DNA from: Ptychodera flava
Taxonomy: Eukaryota > Hemichordata > Enteropneusta > Ptychoderidae
Assembly (NCBI RefSeq): GCF_041260155.1
Contig: NC_091942.1
Span: 1,436,001-1,500,000 of the forward strand
Reading direction: 5' to 3'
DNA length: 64,000 nt
Shown one piece after another: positions 12,389 through 24,334 of this stretch. A program made the position numbers and the translations under genes. The notes below the pieces were generated by a model. It was not told the DNA's origin. It did not search any database and saw nothing but the letters and a program-made list of their open reading frames with translations. Every line of letters begins with the position of its first letter. Position 1 is the stretch's first letter.

Positions 12389-15222
12389 AGCTACTATAGA
12401 CTATAGTCTATAGAAGCTATTGGGATGGGTATCCGTCCGGCGTCCGGCGTCAGTCTGTATGTATGTATGTATGTATGTATGTCCGTTTGTGAGGCGTCTG
12501 TCCACTCAAATATCTTGAGAACCGCAGTACTTACTGATTTGATATTTGTTGTGTAGATGAAAAATATGATTTTAAGAAACTGTTTTTTTTAGCTACTATA
12601 GACTATAGTCTATAGAAGCTATTGGGATGGGTATCCGTCCGGCGTCCGTCGTCAGTCTGTATGTATGTATGTATGTATGTATGTATGTATGTATGTATGT
12701 ATGTATGTATGTCCGTTTGTGAGGCGTCCGTCCACTCAAATATCTTGAGAACCGCAGTACTTACTGATTTGATATTTGTTGTGTAGATGAAAAATACGAT
12801 TTTGAGAAACTATTTTTTTAATTTTTTGATATTGTTGAAAATAGGCAAATTAATGCCAAAAAAGGTGTTTTTGGTAAAAAATCTTCTTCTTCATAACCGC
12901 TGGTCAGACAGCTTTGTTATTTGGTATACAGGTCCCTAGGGGTAACCCAACTTAGACTTGTTCAAATTGTGATGAAATATGCAAATCTGTATTTTTAAGG
13001 AATTTTTTTGTCATTTTTGGTCAAAATTTGACTTACATTGTATGTAATTCTTGTACTGTATAAACCCTATCAATTCACCCAGAAAAAAATAATTAATATG
13101 ATTTTAAATAATTGAATTAATTAGGAAATCATCAAAGCCAAAATAATTTTAGTGTAGAATTATCAGAAAGTTCAACTTTTTTGACAGTTCATAGTGAAAT
13201 GCTTACCATCTTGGAGGATTAAAACATGTAAAGGCAACTTTCCTGAATCCCAACTTTGACATATTCTGAACCGTCATTTATTGTGCCCTGTATGTTATCT
13301 AAAAGAAATGCTCAAAATAGTCAATAGAGATAGAGATAGAGATAGAGAAAGTTCTAATTTCCATTTATGGTTGACTTGGTAAGGATAAAATAAAATTACT
13401 TTTTGAGGAAAAAAAATAGAGTGGTCAATTAAAAGAGTGGTCAAAGTGATAGGGTTTTATGGTAAAGCTGGGCTGTATAAAGATTCCTCATGTGCTATTT
13501 ATAGCAATTATGCAATCTGTGTAAACAGTGCAATGAAAGTGTAACATGATTCCTTATAATGCTTTTGATGACCTTGAACTTCTTAAGTTTCAAACCTTTG
13601 TCTCTTCAGTGTGCTTTCTCTGAGTATGTACAGTCTCAACTTATTAAACAGAACTCACAATGTTAATCAAAGATATCCACCTTCTTCATCAATACATGTG
13701 TCACAAAAGGTTATTCTCTACATAACTCAACAGAGCTCTGTCAACTGTTGAGTTGCTTGTTCTTTCAAAACCGCTGGTCAGACAGCTTTAATATTTAGTT
13801 TACTTGTCCGTAGGATGACCTTAGTGAGATAGTTTCATACAGTCAGGAAATACTTAATTTTGTATCCATGTCTATAGTAGCTTCAGGGACTTTGGCCCTA
13901 TGTTTAATTTTTTGATATTGTTGAAAATAGGCAAATTAATGCCAAAAAAGGTGTTTTTGGTAAAAAATCTTCTTCTTCATAACCGCTAGTCAGACAGCTT
14001 TGTTATTTGGTATACAGGTCCCTAGGGATAATTCAAATTAGATTTGTTCAAATTGTAATGAAATATGCAAATGTGTATTTTTAAGGAATTTTTTTGTCAT
14101 TTTTGGTCAACATTTGACTTACATTGTATGTAATTCTTGTACTGTATAAACCCTATCAATTCACCCAGAAAAAAATAATTAATATGATTTTAAATAATTG
14201 AATTAATTAGGAAATCATCAAAGCCAAAATAATTTTAGTGTGAAATTATCAGAAAGTTCACCTTTTTTGACAGTTCATAGTGAAATGCTTACCATCTTGG
14301 AGGATTAAATATGTAAAGGCAACTTTCCTGAATCCCAACTTTGATATATTCTGAACCACCATTTTTGTTATCTAAAAGAAATTGCTCATAATAGTTTGTC
14401 ATGATAGGGTGGTCAAATAAATAGAGATAGAGAAAGTTTCAATTTCCATTTATGGTTGACTTGGTAAGGATAAAATAAGATTACTTTTTGAGGAAAAAAA
14501 TAGAGTGGTCAATTAAAAGAGTGGTCAAAGTGATAGGTTTTTTATGGTAAAGCTGGGCTGTAAGATTCCTTGTGCTATTTATAGCAATTATGCAATCTGT
14601 GTAAACAGTGCAATGAAAGTGTAACATGATTCCTTATAATGCTTTTGATGACCTTGAACTTCTTAAGTTACAAACATTTGTCTCTTCAGTGTGCTTTCTC
14701 TGAGAATGTACAGTCTCAACTTATTCAACAAAACTTACTTACAATGTTAATTTGAAAGTTAAAATGTGCTTGGTTAATAGGATGAAAATAAAAGAGAACC
14801 AGCTCAAGATTCTTTATAACCTGACAGATATGCTGTTTTATTATGACGTAAATCTTGATTTAAGCAAGTCTTGTTTACTTTAATTAGAATGTAATTAACT
14901 CTCGTTTATTTGCTATTATAGACTAATATAGTCTGATGAAATATGCAACTCTGTATTTTTACGGAATTTTTTTCCAATTTTGGTCAGGCCATCCTGAAAT
15001 GAGCTGTCAAAGATATCCACCTTCTTCATCAATACATGTGTCACAAAAGGTTATTCTCTACATAACACAGCAGAGCTCTGTCAACTGTTGAGTTGCTTGT
15101 TTTTTCAAAACCGCTGGTCAGACAGCTTTAATATTTGGTTTACATGTCCCTAGGATGACCTTAGTGAGATAATTTCATACAGTCAGGAAATACTGAATTT
15201 TGTATCTATGTCTATAGTAGCT
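12389..15222 (+). mobile_element. Family C modular elements, tandem or nested
   Basis: AGCTACTATAGAC starts at 12389 and again at 12591, followed each time by TATAGTCTATA and a GTCCGGCGTCCG / (GTAT)n head. The inverse end GTCTATAGTAGCT is present at 13870-13882 and 15210-15222. Modules inside read 'aaccgctggtcagacagctt', then 'tgttatttggtatacaggtccctaggg'. The plan matches families A and B but the terminal sequence differs. No protein is encoded. Confidence 0.65.
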
Positions 15223-15237
15223 TCAGGGACTTTGGCC
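12823..15237. repeat. Direct duplication of a ~1.1 kb unit inside the family C block
   Basis: The sequence from 'ttttttgatattgttgaaaa' near 12823 to 'ggactttggccctatgtt' near 13903 is repeated from 13904 to about 15237 with few changes. The second copy carries an extra ~280 bp around 14745-15000. Confidence 0.8.
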
Positions 15238-15722
15238 CTATGTTTTTTCTTGGCCTGAAGTCATGTTTCATATTTTCTGTGACAAAATAAAACATGATGC
15301 ATACATGATGGGAATATTTACTTTTTTTGCGATGTATGTCACTATGTGTATATTTTTGTCTTAATGGTCGTAGACCGACAGTGTAAAACATGTTAGTAGT
15401 GTACAGTACTATTGTCAGAGTGTTCCCCTGCCATTTTCAGCAACCACTTTTGACATGGTTGCATTTAAACCCATGGAGGCCAAACAAGAGGCATTGGAAT
15501 TCCTACAAAAACCTGCCTTGATGGTAGGATTGTTGCATTAACCTGAACCTTTGGTGGTTTTTAGTTTACCAACAAATTTGCTTATTGAAGTGTAGTAACT
15601 TTGAGTACACTTTTATTGGTCTGAATTTTGTCACAGCTTGTGTTGGTGTACCATAGACCAACTGCATCATGTTTATTGTCATTTCTAACTTCAAAAACAT
15701 ATGTACAATGTTTTTAAAAGAG

Positions 15723-15852
15723 GACGTATTCTTTGGCAGTGAAAGATATGTGATAGAGTTGAAAATCATAAGTGGAACACTGCAGTCAATGAAGGGTTAC
15801 TGTGCAGTGGTCACAGTCAATCCACCCAGCATCATTAGAACAACCATCTCAA
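15723..15852 (+). CDS. Candidate coding exon, unrecognised gene
   Basis: After an AG at 15721-15722 the frame reads DVFFGSERYVIELKII and on through GYCAVVTVNPPS to TIS. A GTATGA donor follows at 15853. The start is in phase with the end of the 7251-7371 exon, and the end (one base over) is compatible with an acceptor at 25997. The acceptor is weak (poor pyrimidine tract, TTTTTAAAAGAG), so the left edge is uncertain. The composition looks like genuine protein, probably beta-rich. The family is not recognised. Confidence 0.4.
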
Positions 15853-16043
15853 GTATGACTATTTCATATCTGACTCATGCTGACAACTCAGCTGTTTTCT
15901 TCTCATGATATGTCCTGCATGAGCAATTTGACTGGTAACATAGACCCTAAAGGGTCTATGCTTGTAATGAGCACCTGTGAATCTTGTGGAAAGACAATAT
16001 TTTGCTTCTTTTAGACCATGAACCTTTTTTACGTTACAGACAT

Positions 16044-16064
16044 GTATGTATGTATGTATGTATG

Positions 16065-16093
<29 letters not shown>
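16044..16093. repeat. (ATGT)n microsatellite
   Basis: Uninterrupted tetranucleotide run just left of the transposon at 16124. The frames reading MYVCMYVC over it are artefacts. Confidence 0.95.
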
Positions 16094-16096
<3 letters not shown>

Positions 16097-16123
16097 CTGC
16101 ATTTGTATATTTTTATTCCACAT

Positions 16124-17797
16124 CAGGGAAAGACACTTATTTATTATCCACTTGCCCTTCGGGCAAGTGGGGGCTTCAGTTCACTTGCCCGAATTGGAAA
16201 ACCACTTGCGCAGTATAATTTATGTGTTTGACAAAAGCTAAAACACTGGGTTTTCATTTCACGCACTTTATTTTGAAAATTATCATGTTATCATAAGAAA
16301 ATGTCAGACATTCTCATAGGGTTCTCCTCGCACTTCTAAGAGTGCTGGATGGCTTATTTATATTAAATTAGCCCCACTAGCTGTATCATTTAGCATTCTT
16401 TATGTGATTTTACTTCTGAACTAAAACAAGTTTTTGGGAATGTGCTCTTTTGGGGGTTGGAATACAATTATTGTTTACTGCCCACAAGTATTGTTTACTG
16501 AATGTGCAATTTTGAACAAGAAAAATAATAAATATGTGCCCAAACGTAAAATGGCACCCCATGCAAATATAGGAAAAACAGTGTACACTGTGCATATATG
16601 CATTTGAATATTCACGGAAACAACAGAGTAGTCCAATGTAATGCATAGTGTTGAATGTTTTCAACTGGGACAAAAATGCTTTGTTTTCTTTGTAGTATGG
16701 TGGGAAATCAAAATAATGGTTAAAATGTAAATTTACTTGTCCAATTTTTCACTATGTTTTGTAAAGCTGTAAAAGACTATATCCTGTAAATGGTTAGAAT
16801 TTAAAGAAAACCAGAGAAAATAGGAAGCCTTTTTAGGTCAACAAATTTCAAGATTTACAGCTAGTTGGGCTTTCATATTCATAGAAAAAATTCTAACAGT
16901 TCATATGTTTGTATGTTTACTTTCTTGGGGCTTAATGTACAAATAATAACAGCCATTTTAATTGTACCTTCAAGGTATTTTTGCTGTTAAAAGTTTTAAC
17001 TTATCTATACAGAAAGAAAAAAATCTGCAGTTGTAAAGGAATGTTTTGAAGCTTCTGAAAAATAATATACTTCTTTGTCATGTTTTTACTGCGCTTATAT
17101 CATACACAAGCCCTATGAAGTTTGGATTACCATTGCACTATACCAGTATCCTATGTTTTTCTAATAACCTAGGTGGTCTTTTTAATGCTCATGCGCAGAC
17201 TGAATAGAATTTAAACCATCAACCTAAGGCGTCAGTGGTTTTCAATGTGTCTAGCAAGCTGAATTTCTCGATGACAAACTCGCTCCAATTGCTTCTTGAC
17301 AGTCATTTTAGAATGGGAAAATTCACAAACAGAGAGGTTGGTCGCCACGGACAAGTAGAGTACGTTTTAGTAAAAGTCCCTTTTTTTGTGGTGATTTTTC
17401 CCCACTGGACTTTATTTTTACATCATTATAAACGTTCATACAAACCACAAAAACAGCTGTGTGTTTCTTTCTTTACCGTATCGACATATTGTGAGACACC
17501 TCACAGTCAATGCAATGAACTTTGATTTGGTGAACGCATGCTCCACCAGCTGAACAGCTTTTTCATATACAAAATCAGCGTGCGGTAACTGGTGGTATTG
17601 TTTGAACTGCATTTTATTGAAAGCGATTACATGATTCTTTTCTTCAACTCTTCATGCAATTTTATGAAAAATCTTATGGAAATGTTGACAATGACATAAT
17701 ATTCCCTCACCAGAAAATCGCTCTCGTGAATTCGATTTCTAGGTATTATTTTTTCACTTGCCCCGGGCAATCGGGCAACCCATAGTGTCTTTCCCTG
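16124..17797. mobile_element. DNA transposon-like element with 14-bp terminal inverted repeats
   Basis: CAGGGAAAGACACT (16124-16137) and AGTGTCTTTCCCTG (17784-17797) are a perfect inverted pair. CACAT lies immediately outside on both sides (16119-16123 and 17798-17802), a possible 5-bp target duplication. Just inside, both ends have 'cttgccc...gggcaag' hairpins. A CAGGG start would suit hAT, but hAT elements normally make 8-bp duplications, so the superfamily is left open. The interior has no transposase frame and holds another repeat (16370-16871). Confidence 0.7.
16370..16871. mobile_element. MITE with AGCTGTA ends, copy nested in 16124-17797
   Basis: AGCCCCACTAGCTGTA on the left pairs with TACAGCTAGTTGGGCT on the right (one mismatch). 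The body is about 500 bp with no coding frame. Related copies are at 23711-24203 and 27848-28195. Confidence 0.7.
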
Positions 17798-18390
17798 CAC
17801 ATACTGATCTTTATGCATGAAAACATTTCTTAATATATGCATTTATACATCCATACATATATAATTGATTATGAATACTATGGGAGTTGTTTCATTCTTG
17901 TATTCTCTACATACATGTAATTATGGGGGGTCTAAATAAGTCATGTCGGTATGCGAGTTACATAATTTTTCTAGGCTGGTATCCTTTCACAGTCAAATTA
18001 GCAGGTATGTATTTGACAGAAAAAACTTCAGTGCAGATACAACGTAAGTTTTGGCTGTCATATTTAAAATACAGAGACGTTCCTGACAAAAATTGGCATT
18101 TACAACACAAAAATATCCATTGCATTGTACTTACCATGCCCAGTGTTCTTCAATTTCCTCACTACAAACAAATGATGATGACCAACAGTATACTATCACA
18201 AATCAGCGAATGCTATATACAGATAACGAACAATTTCTTCAAATACTCCACCTCACCATGAAATTACAAGTGAAAGCGTCATTAATGAAGAAGAGGAAGA
18301 TGGTGTGAAACCATTCAATACCAGTTCTCAACAAGGTCAGAGAGTTGTTCAGGATGACATTGTAATAAACGAATTGTTGTGTTTTATTAG
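17240..18390. other. No gene seen
   Basis: This covers the right part of the TIR element and then AT-rich sequence up to the next modular repeat. Open frames at 17235-17525 and 17887-18308 lack splice support and familiar motifs. Confidence 0.5.
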
Positions 18391-18394
18391 TTTC

Positions 18395-19790
18395 CACGGA
18401 CACCGTCCGGGGGGACTTATAGGTTTGGTCATGTCCGTGCGTGCGTCCGTGCGTCAGTGCGTGCGTCCATCCGTCCGTCCGTCCGTCCGTTCACGCAGAT
18501 ATCTCAGAGATGCCTGGAGCAATTTCATTCAAACTTGGTACAAGGATTACTTCATATGTCATACAGATGCACGTCGATTTGTTTTGTGGTACGATGCAAT
18601 ATGGCTGCCAGGCGGCCATTTTATTACGATTTTTTCATGTACAGAGTCATTACTCAGGCATGTTTCAACAGATTTTATTCAAAGTTAATACAATGACATT
18701 GACCAATGTCATAGATATGCATGTCATTTTTTTTGGTGATACAGTCCAATATGGCTGCCGTGCGGCCATTTTGTTACAATTTTTTCATGTACAGAGCCAT
18801 AACTCAGGCATATCTCAACTGATTTTATTCAAACTTGGTACAAGGACATTGACCGATGTCATACATATGCATGTCAATTTGTTTTGTGATACAATCCAAT
18901 ATGGCCGCCAGGCAGCCATTTTATTACGATTTTTTCATGTGCAGAGTCATTACTCAGGCATGTTTCAACAGATTTTATTCAAAGTTGGTACAAGGACATT
19001 GACCAATGTCATAGCCATGCACATCAATTTGTTTTGTGAAAGGATCCAATATGGCCACTGTGCAGCCATTTTGTTACGATTTTTTCATGTACAGAGCCAT
19101 AACTCATATGTCATACATATGCATGTCAATTTATTTTGTGATACAATCCAATATGGCCGGCAGGCGGCCATTTTATTACGATTTTTTCATGTACAGAGTC
19201 ATTACTCAGGCATGTTTCAACAGATTTTATTCAAAGTTGGTACAAGGACATTGACCTATGTCATGCACATGCACATTGATTTGTTTTGTGATACGATCCA
19301 ATATGGTAGCCATGTGGCCATTTTATTACGTTTTTTCATGTCCAGAACCATAACTCAGACATGTATCAAGCGAATTTATTCAAAGTTGGTACAAGGAGAT
19401 TGACCAATGTCATACATATGCACGTTAATTTGTTTTGTGATATGATCCAATATGGCTGCTTTGCGGCTATTTTGTTATGATATTTTCATGTACAAAGCCA
19501 TAACTCAGGCATATCTCAACCGATTTTAATCAAAGTTGGTATAAGGACATTGACCTATGTCATACATATGCACATTGATTTGTTTTGTGATACGATCCAA
19601 TATGGCCGCCGTGTGGCCATTTTATTACGATTCTTTCATGTCCTGAACTACAACTCAGACATGTATCAAGCGAATTTCTTCAAAAGTATTTTTATCACAG
19701 ACCTAATGAAGAGGACACTATCCTCTATGAGGACCTGTAATCAAAGTACCCATTAACAAGTGGGGACTGTGTCATCAACGATGACTTGTT
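18395..19790 (+). mobile_element. Family A modular element, copy 2
   Basis: It starts AGTTTCCACGGACACCGTCC with a GTGCGTCCGTGCG / (GTCC)n head (18430-18490). It ends with CAAGTGGGGACTGTGTCATC and then ATGACTTGTT, as copy 1 does. Between are about eight ~120-180 bp modules with 'cataactcaggcatgtttcaa', 'ttcaaagttggtacaaggacattgacc' and 'ccaatatggccgcc', split by variants. The 320-aa frame at 18441-19403 simply reads through these units (repeating RFFHVQSHYSGM) and is not a gene. Confidence 0.7.
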
Positions 19791-19799
19791 GTTTGTTAG

Positions 19800-20690
19800 A
19801 TGGGCATAATGCCAATGGATTCACTCCTAAAAGTGTGTGTGGATTTCTACTGTGACGTGGACGTTGAAGCTGCCAAGAAATTGCTGTTCGATCTGTTGAG
19901 CACGTCTCTTGTCGGTACCGAAATACGATTTATTCGGAGGCAAGGCCAACACAAAAAACAGAACAATCTACAAGACATTTATAATTTATTGCAACAGATG
20001 AATGACGAAGAAATTCCAAATTGAGTCGCAAAGGATCTCTCCAAATTGCCACCTGTTGACATCAGCCACATTGACGTCACGGGGTTGAGAGAAATCAGGG
20101 CTTTGCGCATTGAACTTGACACCATGAAAACAACGCAGGTTTTGCAACAGGTGGAAATTTCGGTAGTTCATCGGTCAAACACTTGCCACCAGTCAATACC
20201 AGAGGTGATGTGAGAGGTGATGATGATGCAACTGATAACACTTGCATCAAGGCACTTTATTCAGAAATTGCTGCAAGGAAGCCTGATGATCATTGAGGTG
20301 GCAAACAGGGTGATCAAGGAAATACAGACAGTGAAGGGTTCACAACCGTTCAGCGACATAGGAGGAATCAACTAGTAATTGGTGCCTCTACTTGTTCTAA
20401 ATCTAGTTTAAAAGGAATTCGACCATCACGTCCACAAAGTATATTTGTGTCAAGGTTACATCCGTTGACATTTTCTGCTAACATCGAGATGTATGTGAAG
20501 GGAAAATTTACAACGGATGCCAAATGTACTAAACTTAAAACACGATATGACACATATTCATCGTTTTTGGTTGAAACTTCTGGGGTGGATCTAAAGATTT
20601 TGCTGGATCCATCACGATGGCCTGAGAATGTTCTGGTAAGAAGATTTTATGCATCAAAACATCAATCAGGTGTCGCAGACTAACACTTTG
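19800..20690 (+). pseudogene. LINE ORF1 remnant
   Basis: The first frame (19800-20024) has SLLKVCVDFYCDVDVEAAKK and ends at a TGA, although recognisable sequence (VAKDLSKLPPVDI) continues past it in the same frame. A later frame (20447-20683) reads SRLHPLTF, CTKLKTRYDTYSSF and DPSRWPENVLVRRF, a pattern I know from the RRM-like domain in ORF1 of CR1/L2-type LINEs. ORF1 proteins bind the element's RNA. At least one stop and one frame change break it. Confidence 0.65.
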
Positions 20691-21725
20691 CATGTTATTT
20701 CCTACAACTGTAGGTCAGTAAAGTCGTCTCTTCACGTGATTCGCGGATTATGTGACAAACACGATGTTTGTCTTCTGCAAGAACATTGGCTTGCTAAGGA
20801 AGAACTTTCGCTGTTGCATGACATTCATCCCGACTTTACTTCATACGGCGTGTCTGCCTTTGACTCTCAAGAACTACGTATAGGTAGATCATATGGTGGC
20901 TTAGCAATTTTATGGAGAAAATCTTTGGGAAGTATTGCCAGAATTTTGGATCTTAAAGATTGCCGTCTTCTCCGTTTAACTGTTGACAATTGTGAGGACA
21001 AGTACACATTTCTTAATTGTTACCTACCATCTAATGCCCCAGGGAATTTTGAAAGTTTTTCCGAATATTTGCACAAGATTAATGATTTTTTTCAAGAAAC
21101 AGATACCAGCAACATTTTGATCATCGGTGACTTGAATGCTAACGTAGCAGCCAACACTGATTTTGGTAAGGAGTTAAAAGAGTATTGTGATCAATTTGAT
21201 TTCGTTATTTCTGATGTGGAGTTAGGTTTGAAATCAGAGGCTTTTACATATGTTAGTGATGTACACGGTACTACCTCATGGATTGACCACTGCATCACAA
21301 CTCAACAGTCTCATAGCAAAGTTATTTCTGTTAACATTCTTCATGATTCGTTGTTTCTGATCATCTACCTCTGTCTATCAATATTCACTGTGATTTCTCA
21401 CGTGAGGGAAAACAAGAATTAACATGCCTTTGGCGTGTCTGATAGCCAGTACTCCAGGATAGACTGGAAGAAGCTCCCGGGTCACACTAAATCTGCGTAC
21501 ACAAATTGTACAAAAAAGCATTTTGATAATATTAGGATACCTGAGTGCCTCAAGTGCACTAATAGTAATTGTAAAGATTTCTCGCATTTGCAAGCAATCG
21601 ATGAGTTATACAGTAACATTACCGCTGCTGTGACTAATGCAGCGCATGAGACTTTAAAACCTTCATCAAAGGGTAATCATAACACCGTCCCTGGTTGGAA
21701 TGACTGTGTCAAGGAATGCACATGA
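20649..21725 (+). pseudogene. LINE endonuclease domain, frameshifted
   Basis: This is an exonuclease-endonuclease-phosphatase (APE-like) fold. Motifs in order are SYNCRSVKSS, LLQEHWL (catalytic Glu), GGLAILW, LIIGDLNANV (catalytic Asp) and TTSWIDHCI. The usual final SDH motif is encoded in another frame near 21357-21365, so a one-base shift breaks the main frame just before it. Two stops and a further frame change follow near 21420-21440. The enzyme would nick target DNA to prime reverse transcription. Confidence 0.8.
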
Positions 21726-22974
21726 GGTTGCCCGCAAAATGTTCGTGCTTTGGGTAAATGAAGGAAAACCTAAGCATGGTCCCTTATTTGAAATGATGAG
21801 GAAATCCCGGGCTAATTTCAAGTATCTTTTTCGTGTTTGTAAGAGAAATGAAAATCAAATTAGGGCAGATAAAATGGCTGATCACTTAAAGTGTAATGAA
21901 CAGAATAAGTTTTGGAATGAGGTCAGAAAGCGTTCGAGCAATAAAGTGGCCGATGCATCTGGGCATGCTAATGTTGCTAAAATGTGGCAGAATCATTTCA
22001 GTGCAATTCTGAATTCAGTGTCTTCTGTTTCGGGGAAGAGGGATATAGAGGAGAAGCTGAGCAATGTTACTTTCTCCTCTGACCATTTCGTTGTAACGTC
22101 TGAAATTCTGGAAGCCATCCGTCAGTTACCCAATGAGAAATCAGGCGGAGCTGACAACATTACAGCAGAGCATCTGAAGTTTTCACACTCAAATATCCTT
22201 CCGCTACTTGCACATTGTTTTAACGCAATGCTTTCTCATGGTTATTTGTCTTCTCGTCTCACTGATGTTATTTTGGTTCCTATCATCAAGGATAAAACAA
22301 AGTTGGCCAGTGACGCCTCAAACTACCGACCCATAGCATTGTCTACTATTCTTTCAAAGGTGCTGGCGCATATTGTTCTTAACAGATGTCAGTACCATAT
22401 GATTTCTCATTATCTTCAATTTGGTTTCAAACGTAACCATTCTACTGACCTCAGTTCATTCGCCTTCAAAGAAATAGTTGATTATTATACCAGCAAAGGG
22501 GGTCCGATGTTTGTTTGTTTCCTCGATGCATTGAAAGCATTCGACCGCGTGAATCACTTCAAGTTAATGCAGAAGCTCATTGACAGGAATGTCCCTCTCT
22601 ATATTGTAAGATTTCTTTATTTCTGGTATAGAAACCACTTGTTTTGTGTTCGATGGGGAAATTCAATGTCTGATTGGTTCTCTGTAAGTAATGGTGTAAG
22701 GCAAGGAGGGGTGCTCTCTCCTTACCTTTTTAACATTTACATTGATGTTCTAATTCGCAAACATTGTGACAATAGCATTGGGTGTAATATCTGTGGTGTC
22801 ATAGCAAATAACTTAAGCTATGCAGATGATATGACACTTCTCAGTCCAAGTGTGAATGGTTTACAGTATCTTCTTTATGTATGTGAAGATTACGGTAGAG
22901 AAAATTACATAATTTATAATTCCCAAATAACGGAATGTATGGTTTTTAAAGGAAGAAAGATAATCCTTGTGTAA
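21700..22974 (+). pseudogene. LINE reverse transcriptase domain
   Basis: A 424-codon frame carries the RT blocks in order: NEKSGGADNITAEHL, NYRPIALSTILSKVL, GFKRNHST, FLDALKAFDRVNH (first catalytic Asp), NGVRQGGVLSPYLFN, LSYADDMTLLSP (catalytic Asp pair) and NSQITECMVF. All three catalytic aspartates are kept. The first motif reads LDALKAFD where most LINEs have a Ser or Thr before Lys. The frame is separated from the endonuclease by shifts near 21712 and from the tail by a shift near 22970. Labelled a pseudogene because the polyprotein is broken, although this domain alone is intact. Confidence 0.9.
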
Positions 22975-23106
22975 TGCTCAACGAAAGCAGGGTAAAATTT
23001 GTTACTCAGTAACTCAGCACACTCACTTGGGGCATGTTATTACCAGTGATAAGACCGATGATGTTGATATTGAACGACAAAGACGTACTTTCTGTGTTAG
23101 AGCAAT

Positions 23107-23343
23107 ATGCTATTGAGACACTGTAAACACTGTTCTCTTGATGTTAAGAAAGTGTTGTTTTCTGCTTACTGTAGAAATATTTATTGCTGCCATTTGTGGT
23201 TTAACTACAAATCAAAGGTTTTGAACAAACTAAAAGTTATGTATAACAATGTTTGGAGGAGGCTCCTAGGTGTATCTCCTGGTAGCAGTGCTTCAAATAT
23301 GTTTGTGTCTAACAATATTATGTCTCTCGGGGAAGTTATCTGA
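23107..23343 (+). pseudogene. LINE C-terminal tail
   Basis: The frame reads VLFSAYCRNIYCCHLW, YNNVWRRLLG and SASNMFVSN. This is the conserved thumb/tail segment that follows the RT in many Jockey-group LINEs. It is out of frame with the RT, then a stop follows at 23341. Confidence 0.7.
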
Positions 23344-23710
23344 CAAAGTATTTACAACTGTAAATGCAGAATTGATAGATCTTCAAACGCATTGATTTCT
23401 GTTATATGTAATTCAGACTGGAATTGCCACAGTAAGATTTTCTGTCTCTGGAGGAAGCAGTTGTACACAATTTAAGTCTTTCTTTCGCAAGCGTTTTTCA
23501 TTCTCTCTGTTTCTTCTGCGTTTTTTTTTCTTTGTTTTTGATCATTTCAGTTTAATGTTCCTTTTGTTTGTGTAATGCTGATATGGACACATTGTCTGAA
23601 ATAAACTTTAATAATAATAAATACTGCAGTGCTCTTGCTAAGGTTGGAGAATCTTTGCGAATGATATGAATGTTGGAACCCTGGTAACATTATCTAGCCC
23701 CCTTAAAGGC

Positions 23711-24203
23711 CCAATAGCTGTATCTTTTAGCATTATTTTTGTTATTTTACTTCCAAAATAAAACAATTTTGTGGGAATGTACTCATTGAGGGGTGTTTAT
23801 ACAAGTATAATAAACTGTCCACATGGACTACATGTGCAATTTTGAGAAAAATAAATAATAAACATTTGCCCAAACGTATAATGGCACCCTCATGCAAATA
23901 AAGCAAAAACACAGTACGCAGTGCGTATATGCATTGGAATCTTCACAGAAACAACAGAGTAGTCCAATATAATGCATAGTGCTGAATTTTTTCCATTTGG
24001 ACATCATATGCTTTGTTTTCGTTGTAATATTACCAGTTTTTGAAAATGGCGGGGGAAAACAAAATAACGGCTAAAATTTAAAAATAATTGTCCAATTTTT
24101 CTGTAGTAAAAGACTATATCCTTTAAATTTGTAGAATTTAAAGGAAACCAGAGAAAATAGTAAGCTCTTTTCAGGTCAACCAATTTCAAGAGTTACAGCT
24201 ACA
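23711..24203. mobile_element. MITE with AGCTGTA ends, second copy
   Basis: It has the same body as 16370-16871, including 'gggaatgtactcatt', 'gtccacatggact', 'taatgcatagtg' and 'aaaagactatatcct'. Its ends are AATAGCTGTA and TACAGCTACA. It is non-coding. Confidence 0.7.
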
Positions 24204-24334
24204 AGGACTGTAATAATATCTGATTGCGTTGATATACCAAGGGGAACCTGGTAACATTTGTATTGTCCCTTGAATATTGCATTGTGTTGATATTCCTGGG
24301 AGAACCCTGGTAAAATTCATGCAGTCCCTTTTCT

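Larger units (their letters stand above)
19800..23625 (+). mobile_element. Near full-length non-LTR (LINE) retrotransposon, Jockey/CR1-like, degenerate
   Basis: The order is ORF1, apurinic-type endonuclease, reverse transcriptase and C-terminal tail, as in Jockey/CR1-group LINEs. It ends in AATAAACTTTAATAATAATA (23601-23620), a polyadenylation-like signal merging into a TAA microsatellite tail typical of CR1/L2-type elements. The reading frame is interrupted several times, so this copy is dead unless the breaks are assembly indels. It abuts the family A element on its left. The 5' boundary is approximate. Confidence 0.85.

Noticed and set aside
18441..19403. 320-aa plus-strand ORF with repeated FFHVQSHYSGM
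   Set aside because: It reads through tandem modules of the family A element. Equivalent units elsewhere are closed in the same frame.
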